DNA from: Terribacillus aidingensis
GTDB taxonomy: Bacteria > Bacillota > Bacilli > Bacillales > Amphibacillaceae
Length of the DNA stretch: 64,000 nucleotides
Reading direction: 5' to 3'
Assembly: GCF_040703035.1 (NCBI RefSeq)
Contig: NZ_CP159996.1
Coordinates: 3,072,001-3,136,000 of the forward strand
Position numbers and translations under genes: made by a program. Under the pieces are notes generated by a model that was not told where the DNA came from, did no database searches, and saw nothing but the letters and a program-made list of their open reading frames with translations. Numbering within the stretch: the stretch's first letter is position 1; the number at the start of each line of letters is the position of its first letter. Below are positions 53,055 through 62,578 of this stretch, one piece after another.

Positions 53055-53908
53055 CTGGGAGCTAACGCAATTAGAACAATACCTCCCAATAACCTCCCAA
53101 TGCCCACCCAGGCAAACAAACTAAGTTGCTCCCCTACTAATACAACACCTAAGACCGCAGCCGTAAACGGTTCAGCTAAGGAAAGTGACACAGCTGAGGA
53201 TGCCGGAACTCGCTTCAGGCCTTTTGAAAACAAGAAATAGGCTGCTGCTGTCGCAACAATCCCTAGATGCAGACATACAGCCAGTCCGCTTGGCTGCAAA
53301 ATCCAACTCATATCAAACAGGAAAAGGAACGGCATAAGGAAAACTCCTCCAATTCCAAAGATGACTGCAGCTGTCTCAAGAGGGCTTTTACCTTGCACAA
53401 TTTGTGCGCTCAATAATGTATAACCTGCGAAGGATAGACCTGCTCCCAGTGCAAGCATAATTCCAACTGGCTTGATCATGACAGTATCATTTGTCAGAAA
53501 CAGCAGTACACAGCCCATAATAGATAACAAAGTCGCTCCCCACCATATATAGCTTGGCCGTCTTCTGAATAATATTGACTCCAACACCCCTGACAAAATC
53601 GGCGCACTCCCTATCGCAATGACGGTACCTACCGCAACGCCGGTCTGATGGACTGCCGAAAAGAACAGCGGTTGATAGCACGCCATGCAAATCGCTGCGA
53701 GAAGCGTCAGTCCGATTGGCCAGCCTTTTACATTCAATCTTCCGAAAACGAGGGTTGACAAAATCAGAAACACTCCTCCAACCGCAAGCCTTGCAGCTCC
53801 AATTGCAATCGGATGGGCTATTGATGGTGCAAATGCCTGAGCCGTACCAGTCGTCCCCCAGAGTATTGCTGCAAACAGGATGAATAACGGTGCTATTTTC
53901 ACGGCCAT
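53036..53908 (-). CDS. EamA-family (DMT) transporter
   Basis: 290 residues and ten helices in two EamA repeats (about 5-135 and 145-285). Typical segments are ILWGTTGTAQAFAP near 15 and LSLAEPFTAAVLGVVLVGEQLS near 243. Members export amino acids or metabolites; this subgroup (YcxC/RhaT-like) has no fixed substrate. Single gene. Confidence 0.88.
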   Translation of the reverse strand: MAVKIAPLFILFAAILWGTTGTAQAFAPSIAHPIAIGAARLAVGGVFLILSTLVFGRLNVKGWPIGLTLLAAICMACYQPLFFSAVHQTGVAVGTVIAIGSAPILSGVLESILFRRRPSYIWWGATLLSIMGCVLLFLTNDTVMIKPVGIMLALGAGLSFAGYTLLSAQIVQGKSPLETAAVIFGIGGVFLMPFLFLFDMSWILQPSGLAVCLHLGIVATAAAYFLFSKGLKRVPASSAVSLSLAEPFTAAVLGVVLVGEQLSLFAWVGIGRLLGGIVLIALAPRKIESV

Positions 53909-54038
53909 CTCACCTCGCCTTTTGCGTCCTTTTGTCCATCATGCCAGAAACTCTAGCATTCTGTAATGAATGAAAGGAGATTATCCGACATAAAACTTTC
54001 ATATCTTTTCTCATGCTTGCCAGCACTTAGGTGATGCA

Positions 54039-54665
54039 TTATCTTTTGCTTGAGCGCAAATACAGGACGATACCTTCTGCTATCAATAAGTTCACTGCTA
54101 TCGATCCGTAGACCCCGATGGTATAACTTAGCGTATAGTCCATCCCTGCCTGAAACAGAACAGAAGAAATCAAATGAATGAACATATTTGTAAAACAGAA
54201 AAGATAACTGCGAATCATCCAGTGTTGATGCTTATCCAGCCTGCCTTTCCTGGCATGTACGATGGCAACTACAATCATGATCGGCCAAAACAAATTCACC
54301 AGATTGAACGGAACACTGACCAGTTTGCCTCCCGTTGCATAAGGAGCCAGGTAACCTGATGTCAACGATACAAGCATCACTGAAACAGCATACACATAGC
54401 CATTGATACGATGGAATTTCCGTTTATGCCAAGCCAATCCCCTCGAAAAATTCACCGCTCCACTCAGGGTCGCCAGACAAGCGACAAACACATGCACATA
54501 CATGACATCCAGCCAGAGGGGCAGATGAAAGGATGCACGCAAATCTATTTTCTGTTCAAGGAAAAAGGCAGCTCGATGATCGAGGAGATAGTTATCTGCT
54601 AATGTATAAATGACATAAATGCTAATGAACAGAAGCAGCATTTTATATAAGATTCGGAAAGACAT
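54039..54665 (-). CDS. DUF2306 membrane protein
   Basis: 208 residues with about six helices. Conserved histidines occur in VHVFVACLATLSGAVNF, WHKRKFHRINGYVYA and KGRLDKHQHWMIRSYLF, a pattern of DUF2306/DUF2243-like proteins resembling small haem-binding or cytochrome-like membrane proteins; haem binding is only suggested by the histidines. Single gene, divergent from the GH18 gene. Confidence 0.82.
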   Translation of the reverse strand: MSFRILYKMLLLFISIYVIYTLADNYLLDHRAAFFLEQKIDLRASFHLPLWLDVMYVHVFVACLATLSGAVNFSRGLAWHKRKFHRINGYVYAVSVMLVSLTSGYLAPYATGGKLVSVPFNLVNLFWPIMIVVAIVHARKGRLDKHQHWMIRSYLFCFTNMFIHLISSVLFQAGMDYTLSYTIGVYGSIAVNLLIAEGIVLYLRSSKR

Positions 54666-54804
54666 GAAGCCACTCCTTTTTTATTGTATGCATATGGATT
54701 AATGCTAATTGTTAGAGCTTCTATCCGTTAAAAAGGAATACAGCTTACCCATTATACTTAAAACATGATAATATGGTCTCCCAATCATAATACGGAGGAT
54801 ACAC

Positions 54805-55839
54805 ATGAAGAAGTATGTAGTTATTGGGCTCATTCTGCTGATTGCAGCAGGAGGACTCATTTATACCCAATTAAGATCGAATGCTCAACCTAACGAAAAA
54901 ATGGTTCTCGGTTATACCACTTCGGATGAATCATCTTTTCATTCTTTGAAAGAATACCATGAATATCTTACTGCCATCGCAATGGATACATATTCTTTTG
55001 ATACCGATGGCAAACTCTCTGGTGAAGCACCAGAAAACCAGCTTGAATATGCAAAGCAGCATGATATCGATACATATGCTGTGATCTCAAATTTCGGTAA
55101 AGCAGATTTCGATCCGGACTTGGCACATGCTGTTATGAGTGACAAAGACGCAAAAAGCAGTTTCATTGATCAGTTGGTACAGCTTGCCGCAGAAGATGAT
55201 TTTACCGGCGTTAATATCGATTTTGAAGCTGTCTATCCTGAGGACCGAGACCTCTACTCTGACCTCATTAAGGATGTGGCAGGAGAACTCAAAGAGCATG
55301 ACATACAAACGATGGTGTCTGTGCCAGCAAAAGATATCGATGATCCGGCAGATGATTGGAGCTGGCCATATAACTATGAAAAAATTGGAGCATATGCTGA
55401 TTATGTACAAGTAATGACCTATGATGAACATGGCTCTTGGAGTGAGCCAGGCTCTGTAGCCAGCTTGGATTGGATGAATAAAATGCTGGCTTTTGCTACA
55501 GAAACGATCAACCCTAATAAGGTTATTATGGGAGTGCCAGCATATGGCTACGATTGGAATCTATCTAACCCAGAGGAGAATAAGTTGATGGAATGGGATA
55601 GCATCCATTCAAAGATAGTTGGTTACGATATAGATCCTATATACGAGGAAGGAACTGCGTCTACGTATTTCAATTTTGCTGAGGAAAATCAGGAGCACAT
55701 GGTCTGGTTTGAGGATGAACGGTCATTGCAGAAAAAAACCTCCCTCACCAACACATACAGCATTACAGGTGTATCTGTGTATGCACTGGGACATGAGTCA
55801 GAATCTTTCTGGAAGGCCATTGGGTCAGGAATAAAATAA
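54805..55839 (+). CDS. GH18 glycosidase (spore/cell-wall hydrolase type)
   Basis: 344 residues: an N-terminal signal or anchor (about 5-22) and a GH18 TIM barrel. The catalytic strand reads GVNIDFEAVYPED, with catalytic Glu141 and the preceding Asp139. Further barrel motifs are YVQVMTYDEHGSWSEPG near 205 and VIMGVPAYGYDW near 240. There are no LysM repeats, unlike YaaH/YdhD of B. subtilis. Likely attacks peptidoglycan or chitin-like GlcNAc polymers outside the cell. Single gene. Confidence 0.9.
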   Translation: MKKYVVIGLILLIAAGGLIYTQLRSNAQPNEKMVLGYTTSDESSFHSLKEYHEYLTAIAMDTYSFDTDGKLSGEAPENQLEYAKQHDIDTYAVISNFGKADFDPDLAHAVMSDKDAKSSFIDQLVQLAAEDDFTGVNIDFEAVYPEDRDLYSDLIKDVAGELKEHDIQTMVSVPAKDIDDPADDWSWPYNYEKIGAYADYVQVMTYDEHGSWSEPGSVASLDWMNKMLAFATETINPNKVIMGVPAYGYDWNLSNPEENKLMEWDSIHSKIVGYDIDPIYEEGTASTYFNFAEENQEHMVWFEDERSLQKKTSLTNTYSITGVSVYALGHESESFWKAIGSGIK

Positions 55840-55875
55840 AACAGCAATCAAGGTTTACGCCTTGATTGCTGTTTT
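55838..55875. terminator. Bidirectional terminator
   Basis: 14-bp stem AACAGCAATCAAGG and its complement with loop TTTACG; shared by the GH18 and alkaline phosphatase genes. Confidence 0.92.
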
Positions 55876-55887
55876 TCAATTACTCAA

Positions 55888-57519
55888 TTACTTCGCTTTC
55901 TTAACTAGCTTCACAGCATCCTTCGACACGTAGAAGTTGCCGCCGCTTTGAACTGTTACACTATCCAGTTCATATTCGCGATCATTCACAATAACGATAT
56001 TCTTGTTCACAGGGAATTCTGCTTTTTTACGTCCGTTTTTTACTATCAATACCGGGTTCGCAGCATCGGAGGAATCGATGCTCACTTCGCCCCAGTTACC
56101 AAACGCTGCTTCTGCTTCAACGAACATATTTTTGCTCAGCTTGTCCAGCTTGAAGCCCATGGCATCTGCTACGCTATGAGCAATGTCCGTGTTCTCGATC
56201 ATACCTGATGGCTTACCTGGTCCATAGGAGTATAGGAACAGATCCTCACCCGTATGTCCGCCAGTCGTAAAGCCAAGGTTTGCTCGCTGCGCCAGGAGAT
56301 CAACCAATGTGCCCCCAAGATCCTCGGATTTATTAATCGCTCTCTTCTCTTTTGCTGTTGGGTTCGTAATACCATATAGCTCCGCAACTTCCAATCTGTT
56401 GGAGCCATCTTCATTCAACTGGGACATAGCACCTTCCAGTGTCATTGTTGCTTCTTTCAACGGATCCACATAGGCAGATACTGGTGTAGAAGAATATGTG
56501 CCGTCCGTATTTTCATTTCCGATAGAGATTCCGCTGTTACCATGATCAGAAACTGCAATGACCATCGTGCTCTTATCTTTCTTAGCGAAATCCAATGCCT
56601 CTTTAACTGCATCATCAAATGACAGCGTATCGCTGATCATACCGACTGGATCATTTGCATGCGCTGCCCAGTCCGGCTTGCTGCCCTCTACCATCAGGAA
56701 GAAACCATCCTTATCTTTAGACAATGTTTGAATGCTTTTCTTCGTCATTTCTGCCAAAGTTGGCTCTTCCGGCTGCGTTACTTCCCGGTCCATATCGTAA
56801 GCCAGTGCTGCTGGTGCAAACGAGCCCCAAATCTTCTTCGATTTGGAATCAAGCAAGTCATCACGGTTTTCAACGAAATCGTAGCCTTTGTCATCAATGA
56901 CACCTAGCAGATCCTCACCATCTTCACGGTTGCCATTTTCAAGGGATTCCTTCCCGCCGCCAAGGACGACATCAATATTTTGATAGACTTGCTGCTCAGC
57001 GATATTTCCATATTGTGAACGATGGTCCGCATGAGATGAAAAAGCTGCAGGAGTCGCATGCTGAATTTCAGATGTAGAAATGATACCAGTAGCTTTGCCG
57101 TTCAGTTTCGCCCCTTCCAGCACGTTCGTCACCGGACGATAGGGATCATTAGCGAGTTCTTCATCGACACCTGGGGAAGCAATCTTCTCCGGCAGGACAC
57201 CGACAAACTTATCATTCGATTTATTGCCAGTAGCCATCGCTGTACCAGCAGGAGCAGAATCCGTAACGGCGGATTCTGCCGAATATGTACGCACACCACC
57301 AGAGGCCATCTGATCCATCGCCAAGTCATCGCCTTTGTACCATCTCGATAGCGTTGTTGTAGTAGAGCTCACTCCATCCTTAACGAGGACAATGACATTC
57401 TTCACCTTTGGATCCTTCTTCGCTTCTACCTCTTCCCTCTCCAAGTTCGTCAAACCGATTGAACCGACGGCTAGCGTCCCCGCTAACGTCACACCTAGTA
57501 ATTTTTTGCTTAGCTTCAT
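55888..57519 (-). CDS. Alkaline phosphatase
   Basis: Secreted phosphomonoesterase for phosphate scavenging. 543 residues with a signal peptide (about 1-28). Active-site Ser88 lies in TDSAPAGTA; the metal-binding parts are VKDGVSS near 47, SHADHRSQYG near 160, VSDHGNSG near 325 and TGGHTGEDLF near 435. Longer than B. subtilis PhoA/PhoB (about 460) because of a C-terminal domain (about 470-543, NPVLIVKNGRKKAEFPVN), possibly a copper-amine-oxidase-like or wall-contact domain. A textbook Pho box lies 92 bp upstream of the start. The ribosome site is GGAGGAATGAG. Confidence 0.95.
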   Translation of the reverse strand: MKLSKKLLGVTLAGTLAVGSIGLTNLEREEVEAKKDPKVKNVIVLVKDGVSSTTTTLSRWYKGDDLAMDQMASGGVRTYSAESAVTDSAPAGTAMATGNKSNDKFVGVLPEKIASPGVDEELANDPYRPVTNVLEGAKLNGKATGIISTSEIQHATPAAFSSHADHRSQYGNIAEQQVYQNIDVVLGGGKESLENGNREDGEDLLGVIDDKGYDFVENRDDLLDSKSKKIWGSFAPAALAYDMDREVTQPEEPTLAEMTKKSIQTLSKDKDGFFLMVEGSKPDWAAHANDPVGMISDTLSFDDAVKEALDFAKKDKSTMVIAVSDHGNSGISIGNENTDGTYSSTPVSAYVDPLKEATMTLEGAMSQLNEDGSNRLEVAELYGITNPTAKEKRAINKSEDLGGTLVDLLAQRANLGFTTGGHTGEDLFLYSYGPGKPSGMIENTDIAHSVADAMGFKLDKLSKNMFVEAEAAFGNWGEVSIDSSDAANPVLIVKNGRKKAEFPVNKNIVIVNDREYELDSVTVQSGGNFYVSKDAVKLVKKAK

Positions 57520-57595
57520 CTCTCATTCCTCCATATCATCTTTTTCGAAAAACACTCAAAAATAAAGTTAATAGATTAGGTCGTGTACGAGAGTA

Positions 57596-57603
57596 ATTGT
57601 ATA
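57596..57603 (-). promoter_or_regulatory. -10 element of the alkaline phosphatase promoter
   Basis: Overlapping TATACA/TACAAT on the minus strand, just downstream of the Pho box. The -35 position is poor and is covered by the box, as in activator-dependent Pho promoters. Confidence 0.5.
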
Positions 57604-57610
57604 GGCTGAT

Positions 57611-57649
57611 TGTTAACAGGATGTTAATGATGTATAAAGCTATCGTTAA
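57611..57649 (-). promoter_or_regulatory. Pho box (PhoP-phosphate binding site)
   Basis: On the minus strand TTAACG, TTTATA, TTAACA and TTAACA occur at exact 11-bp intervals (first bases at 57649, 57638, 57627 and 57616). The Bacillus PhoP consensus is four TT(A/T/C)ACA repeats at 11 bp; three are near perfect. Confidence 0.85.
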
Positions 57650-57965
57650 TTAATATAATGGAAATTCTGTCAGAAAAAAGGGTGAGGAGTTGCAAATAAA
57701 TACTTTTATAATAGGGATTTTTCCTTATTATCGACACTATAAATACTACCGTGATTTGTTATAACCATTAATAACAATTATTTTTAAAGAGAATAATTAA
57801 AATAGTATAAATTACCCATTCAATCTCACCTTCAATATTTTCCAGTTATAATTACCCATCTAAAATCCGTCATAGTTAGTGTAAAACCGACAATTTTTTT
57901 GAACCGAAAGCACTTGTCCTATTATCGTTAAATATTCCCCCGAAGTGTCATACCATACTTCTCTA
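57650..57965. other. AT-rich intergenic spacer
   Basis: No gene is supported. A 24-codon frame from TTG 57689 directly abuts GGTGAGGAG, too close for a normal start. The stretch is otherwise plain AT-rich sequence. Confidence 0.4.
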
Positions 57966-57996
57966 TAAAAAAAACGACCCTTTCTCGGGTCGCTTT
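57966..57996 (-). terminator. Terminator of the chemoreceptor gene
   Basis: Stem CGACCC/GGGTCG, extended on the minus strand by a T run of eight. Confidence 0.8.
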
Positions 57997-58001
57997 TCGA
58001 T

Positions 58002-59987
58002 TTATAATTTGAACTTCGTCAGTAATTCCTGTAATTCCTCGGCCAAATTGGACAAGGCATTTGCTGATGCGGTGATTTCCTCCATAGAGGCTAGCTGCTC
58101 CTCTGTAGTACTTGCCATTGTCTCGGATGCCGCAGCATTTTCTTTTGCTATCGCTGCAAGCTCTTCTGCACTAGCAGTCATCTCCTGGACGCTTGCTGCT
58201 ATTTGTTCGGTGATAGAGGAGATATCCTCGATCTGCGGGGATATTGTAAAGATACTATCTTTAATTTGGCTGAACTTTGTCGTTGTTTCATCGGTGGCCT
58301 GCAGTCCTGTTTCTACGTATCGTGCTGTCTGCGCCATTACTTTGACAGACTGCACAGTATCAGACTGGATATGCTGAATAAGTTCTGTGATTTGCATAGC
58401 CGAGCGCTGCGATTCCTCAGCAAGCTTCCGGACTTCATCAGCAACTACCGCAAAGCCTTTACCCTGCTCACCGGCACGCGCGGCTTCAATAGCAGCATTC
58501 AGTGCCAGCAAATTCGTCTGATCAGCAATACCAACTATCACATCTGTTATGCTTCCTATTTTCTTAGAACTTGTCTCAAGCTCCTGCATTCTAATATTTG
58601 ATTCATTCACAGACGCATAGATATGTTTCATCTGTTCGACTGTCTGATTGACGGAATACTCTCCGTCCGCTGCTAAGCTAGCTGCCTGTTTCGTCGAATC
58701 CGACACCGTAGACAAACTGTTCGCTACACGGTCCATGCCGATTGCAATCTCACCAATCGCCTGCGCATTCTGTTCGACATGTATCCGCTGCGAGTCTGAT
58801 CCTTCTGCTACCTCCTGCAATGTTGTCGTCACATGCTCGGTTGCAGAGGTTGTCTGCTCTGAGCTTGCAAGCAACTCCTCTGATGATGCTGCCAGCTGAC
58901 CAGAATCAGTATCAATCTGCTTAATCAAACTGCTTAGGTTATCTGTCATTGTGTTGAATGCCTTTCCAACCTCAGCTAGTTCATCCTTAGAATGAATCTC
59001 TATCCGTTCACGCAAATCGCCCCCGCTCACTTGTACCGCAGTCTGCTTCAGCTTGTTCAATGGTTTAATGATAGAACGAACAACACCGAAGACCAGGAAC
59101 CCTCCAGCAATTAGTGCTGCAGATAATACGATTAGCGTCGTGTATAGAATTGGTGCTGCTGCCTCATCTATCTCAGAAGCAGACATTACACCTGCAACCT
59201 TCCAGCCTGTTAATTTATTCGTCGTATAGACAAGCTCCTGTGTATCAGCACCCTGTTCGAATCGATATTTTCCATTTTCTTTCTCAAATTGCCGGATAAG
59301 ATAATCGGCAGTAGCTTCAGATCCTTTTTCCTCTGTCGGATGGACGATAATATGCTTCGTCTGATCAAGAATAGAAGTATATCCTTCTTTGCCAATGTGT
59401 ATCTTCTTAGATGTCTCTTCCAAATTACCTAATGTAATATCCATGCCAATGACACCACTGTTATCTTCGGTTGTCCGTGCAATTGTCACTACTAAGGTAT
59501 TAGTGGATGCAGATACATATGGTTCTGTTATGACCACTTCGCCCGCTTTCTCTTTCGCCTGCTGGTACCAAGGCCGCTCCCGAGGATCATAATCGTCTGC
59601 AAGCTCCAAATCAGGGGACTGTATCATCAATCCTTCTTCGGTTCCGACATATGCCAGTTCAAGTTCCGGATGCAAGTCTGTGTATTGCTCTAGTTTCCGC
59701 CTTATCTCCGGGCTTTCCATGCCGTCATATAGATCAGAACCGATTTGACTGGCAAAGAAATCGATATCATGTATCTTTGGCTTGATTGTATCGTCTATCA
59801 TACTGTTCAGTACATCCACGTTACTTGATGCACTTCCGATCAATTGAGCTGATAGCTCCTTCTTTGCACTCTGATACGCCAAGAAACCAATCAGAATGCT
59901 AGGTATAAGTAGAATGATGATAAAGGAAAGGATAAGCTTATTCCTGATAGTAAGCCCAACTCTGCCCTTCTCTAAGATGCGTTTCAT
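58002..59987 (-). CDS. Methyl-accepting chemotaxis protein with dCache sensor
   Basis: 661 residues, the usual size of Bacillus McpB/TlpA types. Helix 1 at about 17-38, dCache sensor domain at about 40-280 ([25 protein letters not shown], a small-ligand pocket segment), helix 2 near 283-304, HAMP about 305-358, then the MA signalling hairpin with tip [20 protein letters not shown] near 490-510. Ends LLTKFKL. A sigma-D-like promoter lies 47 bp upstream. It signals to CheA at the cell pole; ligand unknown, amino acids being common for dCache. Confidence 0.94.
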   Translation of the reverse strand: MKRILEKGRVGLTIRNKLILSFIIILLIPSILIGFLAYQSAKKELSAQLIGSASSNVDVLNSMIDDTIKPKIHDIDFFASQIGSDLYDGMESPEIRRKLEQYTDLHPELELAYVGTEEGLMIQSPDLELADDYDPRERPWYQQAKEKAGEVVITEPYVSASTNTLVVTIARTTEDNSGVIGMDITLGNLEETSKKIHIGKEGYTSILDQTKHIIVHPTEEKGSEATADYLIRQFEKENGKYRFEQGADTQELVYTTNKLTGWKVAGVMSASEIDEAAAPILYTTLIVLSAALIAGGFLVFGVVRSIIKPLNKLKQTAVQVSGGDLRERIEIHSKDELAEVGKAFNTMTDNLSSLIKQIDTDSGQLAASSEELLASSEQTTSATEHVTTTLQEVAEGSDSQRIHVEQNAQAIGEIAIGMDRVANSLSTVSDSTKQAASLAADGEYSVNQTVEQMKHIYASVNESNIRMQELETSSKKIGSITDVIVGIADQTNLLALNAAIEAARAGEQGKGFAVVADEVRKLAEESQRSAMQITELIQHIQSDTVQSVKVMAQTARYVETGLQATDETTTKFSQIKDSIFTISPQIEDISSITEQIAASVQEMTASAEELAAIAKENAAASETMASTTEEQLASMEEITASANALSNLAEELQELLTKFKL

Positions 59988-60033
59988 AGTATTCCCCCTA
60001 ATGTACTAAGCTGCTAACAACTTGTTACTTTCT

Positions 60034-60060
60034 TTATCGGCTAATGGAGGGGGAAGTTAG
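60034..60060 (-). promoter_or_regulatory. Sigma-D (flagellar/chemotaxis) promoter of the chemoreceptor
   Basis: On the minus strand TAAC (60059-60056), 14 bases, then GCCGATAA (60041-60034). The sigma-D consensus is TAAA-N14-16-GCCGATAT; seven of eight -10 bases match. Confidence 0.7.
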
Positions 60061-60271
60061 ATAGCAATAAATAATTCTTTAGAAACAATATTTACCATCC
60101 ATTCATTCTCATCTTCTCAAAAGAGAGGTCCAACTGACAAAACCACAACATCTATTAGCTATGCAAAATACTTAAACCAGATTAATGTCACATAAATTTA
60201 ACCATTTCTTCTAATAGCGGAGAAACGGCGTGATTACGCCATTTCCATTGTGACACCCTTCACATAATCCC
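60061..60271. other. Spacer between the chemoreceptor and ahpC promoters
   Basis: No gene supported. It contains a small hairpin GGCGT-GATT-ACGCC at 60227-60240 of unknown meaning. Confidence 0.4.
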
Positions 60272-60300
60272 TTGACACAACTCTTTTAGTATTCTACTCT
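60272..60300 (+). promoter_or_regulatory. Candidate ahpCF promoter
   Basis: Consensus -35 TTGACA at 60272-60277 and a weak -10 TACTCT at 60295-60300, 17 bp apart. Confidence 0.45.
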
Positions 60301-60317
60301 TACTAATAAATATAAAT

Positions 60318-60332
60318 TTAGAATGATTATGT
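60318..60332. promoter_or_regulatory. PerR-box-like site upstream of ahpC
   Basis: TTAGAATGATTATGT matches the PerR box TTATAATNATTATAA at 11 of the 14 defined positions, just downstream of the promoter, 54 bp before the ahpC start. Peroxide control by PerR is usual for ahpCF. Confidence 0.6.
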
Positions 60333-60385
60333 CTAAGTAATTCTAAGTTTCTAGTTATTAATTTATTTTGGGAGGCTATTTATTT

Positions 60386-60949
60386 ATGTCACTTATCGGC
60401 AAAGAAGTACAACCATTCACAGCACAAGCTTACAAAAACGGAGATTTCATCGAAGTAACAGAAGCAAGTCTTAAAGGTCAATGGAGTGTAGTATGCTTCT
60501 ACCCTGCAGATTTCAGCTTCGTATGCCCGACTGAGCTGGAAGATCTTCAAGATCAATACAGCACACTAAAAGATCTTGGTGTGGAAGTATTCTCTGTATC
60601 TACAGATACACACTTCGTACATAAAGGCTGGCATGACAGCTCTGAAAAAATCGGCAAAATCACATATGCAATGATTGGTGACCCATCCCAAGCAATTTCT
60701 CGTCAATTCGATGTGCTTAACGAAGAGTCTGGTCTTGCTGATCGAGGTACATTCATCATCGATCCAGATGGCGTAATCCAAACAGTTGAAATCAATGCAG
60801 ACGGTATCGGCCGTGACGCAAGCACGCTTGTGAACAAAATCAAAGCAGCACAATACGTGCGTCAAAATCCAGGTGAAGTTTGCCCGGCGAAATGGGAAGA
60901 AGGATCTGAAACACTAACACCTAGCTTGGATCTTGTAGGCAAAATCTAA
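60386..60949 (+). CDS. ahpC: Alkyl hydroperoxide reductase subunit C (peroxiredoxin)
   Basis: 187-residue two-cysteine peroxiredoxin reducing hydrogen peroxide and organic peroxides. Peroxidatic Cys47 lies in FVCPTE and the resolving Cys near 166 in [11 protein letters not shown] 60386 is chosen because GGGAGG precedes it; an earlier in-frame codon at 60368 overlaps that site. Reduced by AhpF, encoded 14 bp downstream. Confidence 0.97.
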   Translation: MSLIGKEVQPFTAQAYKNGDFIEVTEASLKGQWSVVCFYPADFSFVCPTELEDLQDQYSTLKDLGVEVFSVSTDTHFVHKGWHDSSEKIGKITYAMIGDPSQAISRQFDVLNEESGLADRGTFIIDPDGVIQTVEINADGIGRDASTLVNKIKAAQYVRQNPGEVCPAKWEEGSETLTPSLDLVGKI

Positions 60950-60963
60950 GGAGTGCGTTGAAT

Positions 60964-62493
60964 ATGGTACTTGATGCAAACATTAAAGCTCAATTGAACC
61001 AGTATATGGCGCTTATGGAGAACCCTATCGTTCTTAAAGTAAGCGCTGGTGCAGACGACGTTTCCAAGGAAATGCTTGCTCTAGTTGAAGAGCTTGCAGC
61101 TATGTCGTCCAAGATCACAGTAGAAAAAGCAGAACTAAACCGCACCCCGAGCTTCACCGTGAACCGCGTTGGCGAAGAAACCGGCATTGCTTTTGCCGGC
61201 ATCCCGCTTGGTCATGAGTTCACTTCACTTGTCCTTGCTCTCTTGCAAGTAAGCGGTCGTGCACCGAAGGTCGATGAGAAACTGATCAATCAGATTAAGA
61301 ACATCAAAGGTGAATTCCACTTTGAGGCTTATATCAGCCTGACTTGTCATAACTGCCCGGATGTTGTGCAAGCACTTAATGTGATGAGCGTATTGAATCC
61401 GAACATCACAAGCACGATGATCGATGGTGCGGCATTCAAGGAAGAAGTAGAAAGCAAGAACATCATGGCAGTTCCGACTGTTTACCTGAACGGGGAGAAC
61501 TTCGGAAGCGGCCGGATGACGCTCGAAGAAATGCTAGCCAAAATGGGATCTGGTGCGGATGCATCCGAGTTCGATAACAAAGAACCTTACGACGTTCTTG
61601 TTGTCGGCGGTGGTCCAGCTGGCTCCAGCGCTGCTATCTATGCTGCCCGCAAAGGAATTCGTACTGGAATCGTAGCAGAACGCTTCGGCGGTCAGGTATT
61701 GGATACGATGAGCATCGAAAACTTCATTACCGTCAAGGAAACTGAAGGTCCGAAGCTAGTCGCAAGCCTGGAAGAGCATGTGAAAGAATACAACATCGAT
61801 GTGATGAACCTGCAGAAAGCAACGAAAATCGCGAAAAACGATCTATTCGAGCTTGAGCTGGAAAACGGCGCGACACTGAAAAGTAAGAGCGTCATCATCT
61901 CCACAGGTGCACGCTGGCGTAATATCAACGTTCCTGGCGAGCAGGAATTCAAGAACAAAGGTGTTGCCTACTGTGCACACTGTGATGGCCCGCTATTCGA
62001 AGGAAAAGATGTAGCTGTTATCGGAGGAGGTAACTCCGGCATCGAAGCAGCCATTGATTTGGCTGGTATCGTAAACCATGTTACAGTTCTTGAATTCGCC
62101 GATACATTAAAAGCAGACGAAGTATTGCAAAAGCGTGCTTACAGCCTGCCGAACGTAACTATTATTACAAACGCGCAAACTACGGAGATCACTGGCGACG
62201 ACAACGTCAACGGTATCACTTACGTAGAACGTGACACAAACGAAGAAAAACACATTGCACTGCAAGGTATCTTCGTCCAAATCGGTCTTGTACCGAACAC
62301 AGAATTCCTAGCTGACGTCGTTGAGCGCACGCCGATGGGAGAAATCATCGTCGACAAGCACGGTCAAACGAATGTCCCAGGACTGTTTGCTGCTGGAGAC
62401 TGTGCAGATACTGCTTATAAACAAATCATTGTTTCTATGGGATCTGGTGCGACAGCATCGTTGGGTGCATTTGATTATTTGATTCGGAATTAA
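60964..62493 (+). CDS. ahpF: Alkyl hydroperoxide reductase subunit F
   Basis: 509-residue FAD/NADH disulfide reductase that recharges AhpC. The N-terminal double thioredoxin-fold domain has CHNCPD near 127-132. The FAD motif [17 protein letters not shown] is near 215, the redox pair CAHCDG near 340, the NAD motif [15 protein letters not shown] near 354 and the C-terminal FAD loop FAAGDCAD near 475. ATG 60964 follows AAGGAG. Same operon as ahpC. Confidence 0.97.
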   Translation: MVLDANIKAQLNQYMALMENPIVLKVSAGADDVSKEMLALVEELAAMSSKITVEKAELNRTPSFTVNRVGEETGIAFAGIPLGHEFTSLVLALLQVSGRAPKVDEKLINQIKNIKGEFHFEAYISLTCHNCPDVVQALNVMSVLNPNITSTMIDGAAFKEEVESKNIMAVPTVYLNGENFGSGRMTLEEMLAKMGSGADASEFDNKEPYDVLVVGGGPAGSSAAIYAARKGIRTGIVAERFGGQVLDTMSIENFITVKETEGPKLVASLEEHVKEYNIDVMNLQKATKIAKNDLFELELENGATLKSKSVIISTGARWRNINVPGEQEFKNKGVAYCAHCDGPLFEGKDVAVIGGGNSGIEAAIDLAGIVNHVTVLEFADTLKADEVLQKRAYSLPNVTIITNAQTTEITGDDNVNGITYVERDTNEEKHIALQGIFVQIGLVPNTEFLADVVERTPMGEIIVDKHGQTNVPGLFAAGDCADTAYKQIIVSMGSGATASLGAFDYLIRN

Positions 62494-62498
62494 TTACT

Positions 62499-62540
62499 AG
62501 AAGAAAGCGTGCAGCTGTTATCAGCTGCACGCTTTCTTCT
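62499..62540. terminator. Very strong bidirectional terminator
   Basis: 19-bp perfect stem AGAAGAAAGCGTGCAGCTG and its complement with a four-base loop after ahpF. Confidence 0.95.
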
Positions 62541-62578
62541 TGATATACAGACAAAATATACTTGTCCTACAGCAAACC

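Noticed and set aside
57689..57765. 24-codon frame from a TTG after GGTGAGGAG
   Set aside because: The purine run touches the start codon with no spacer, and the sequence around it is simple AT-rich DNA.
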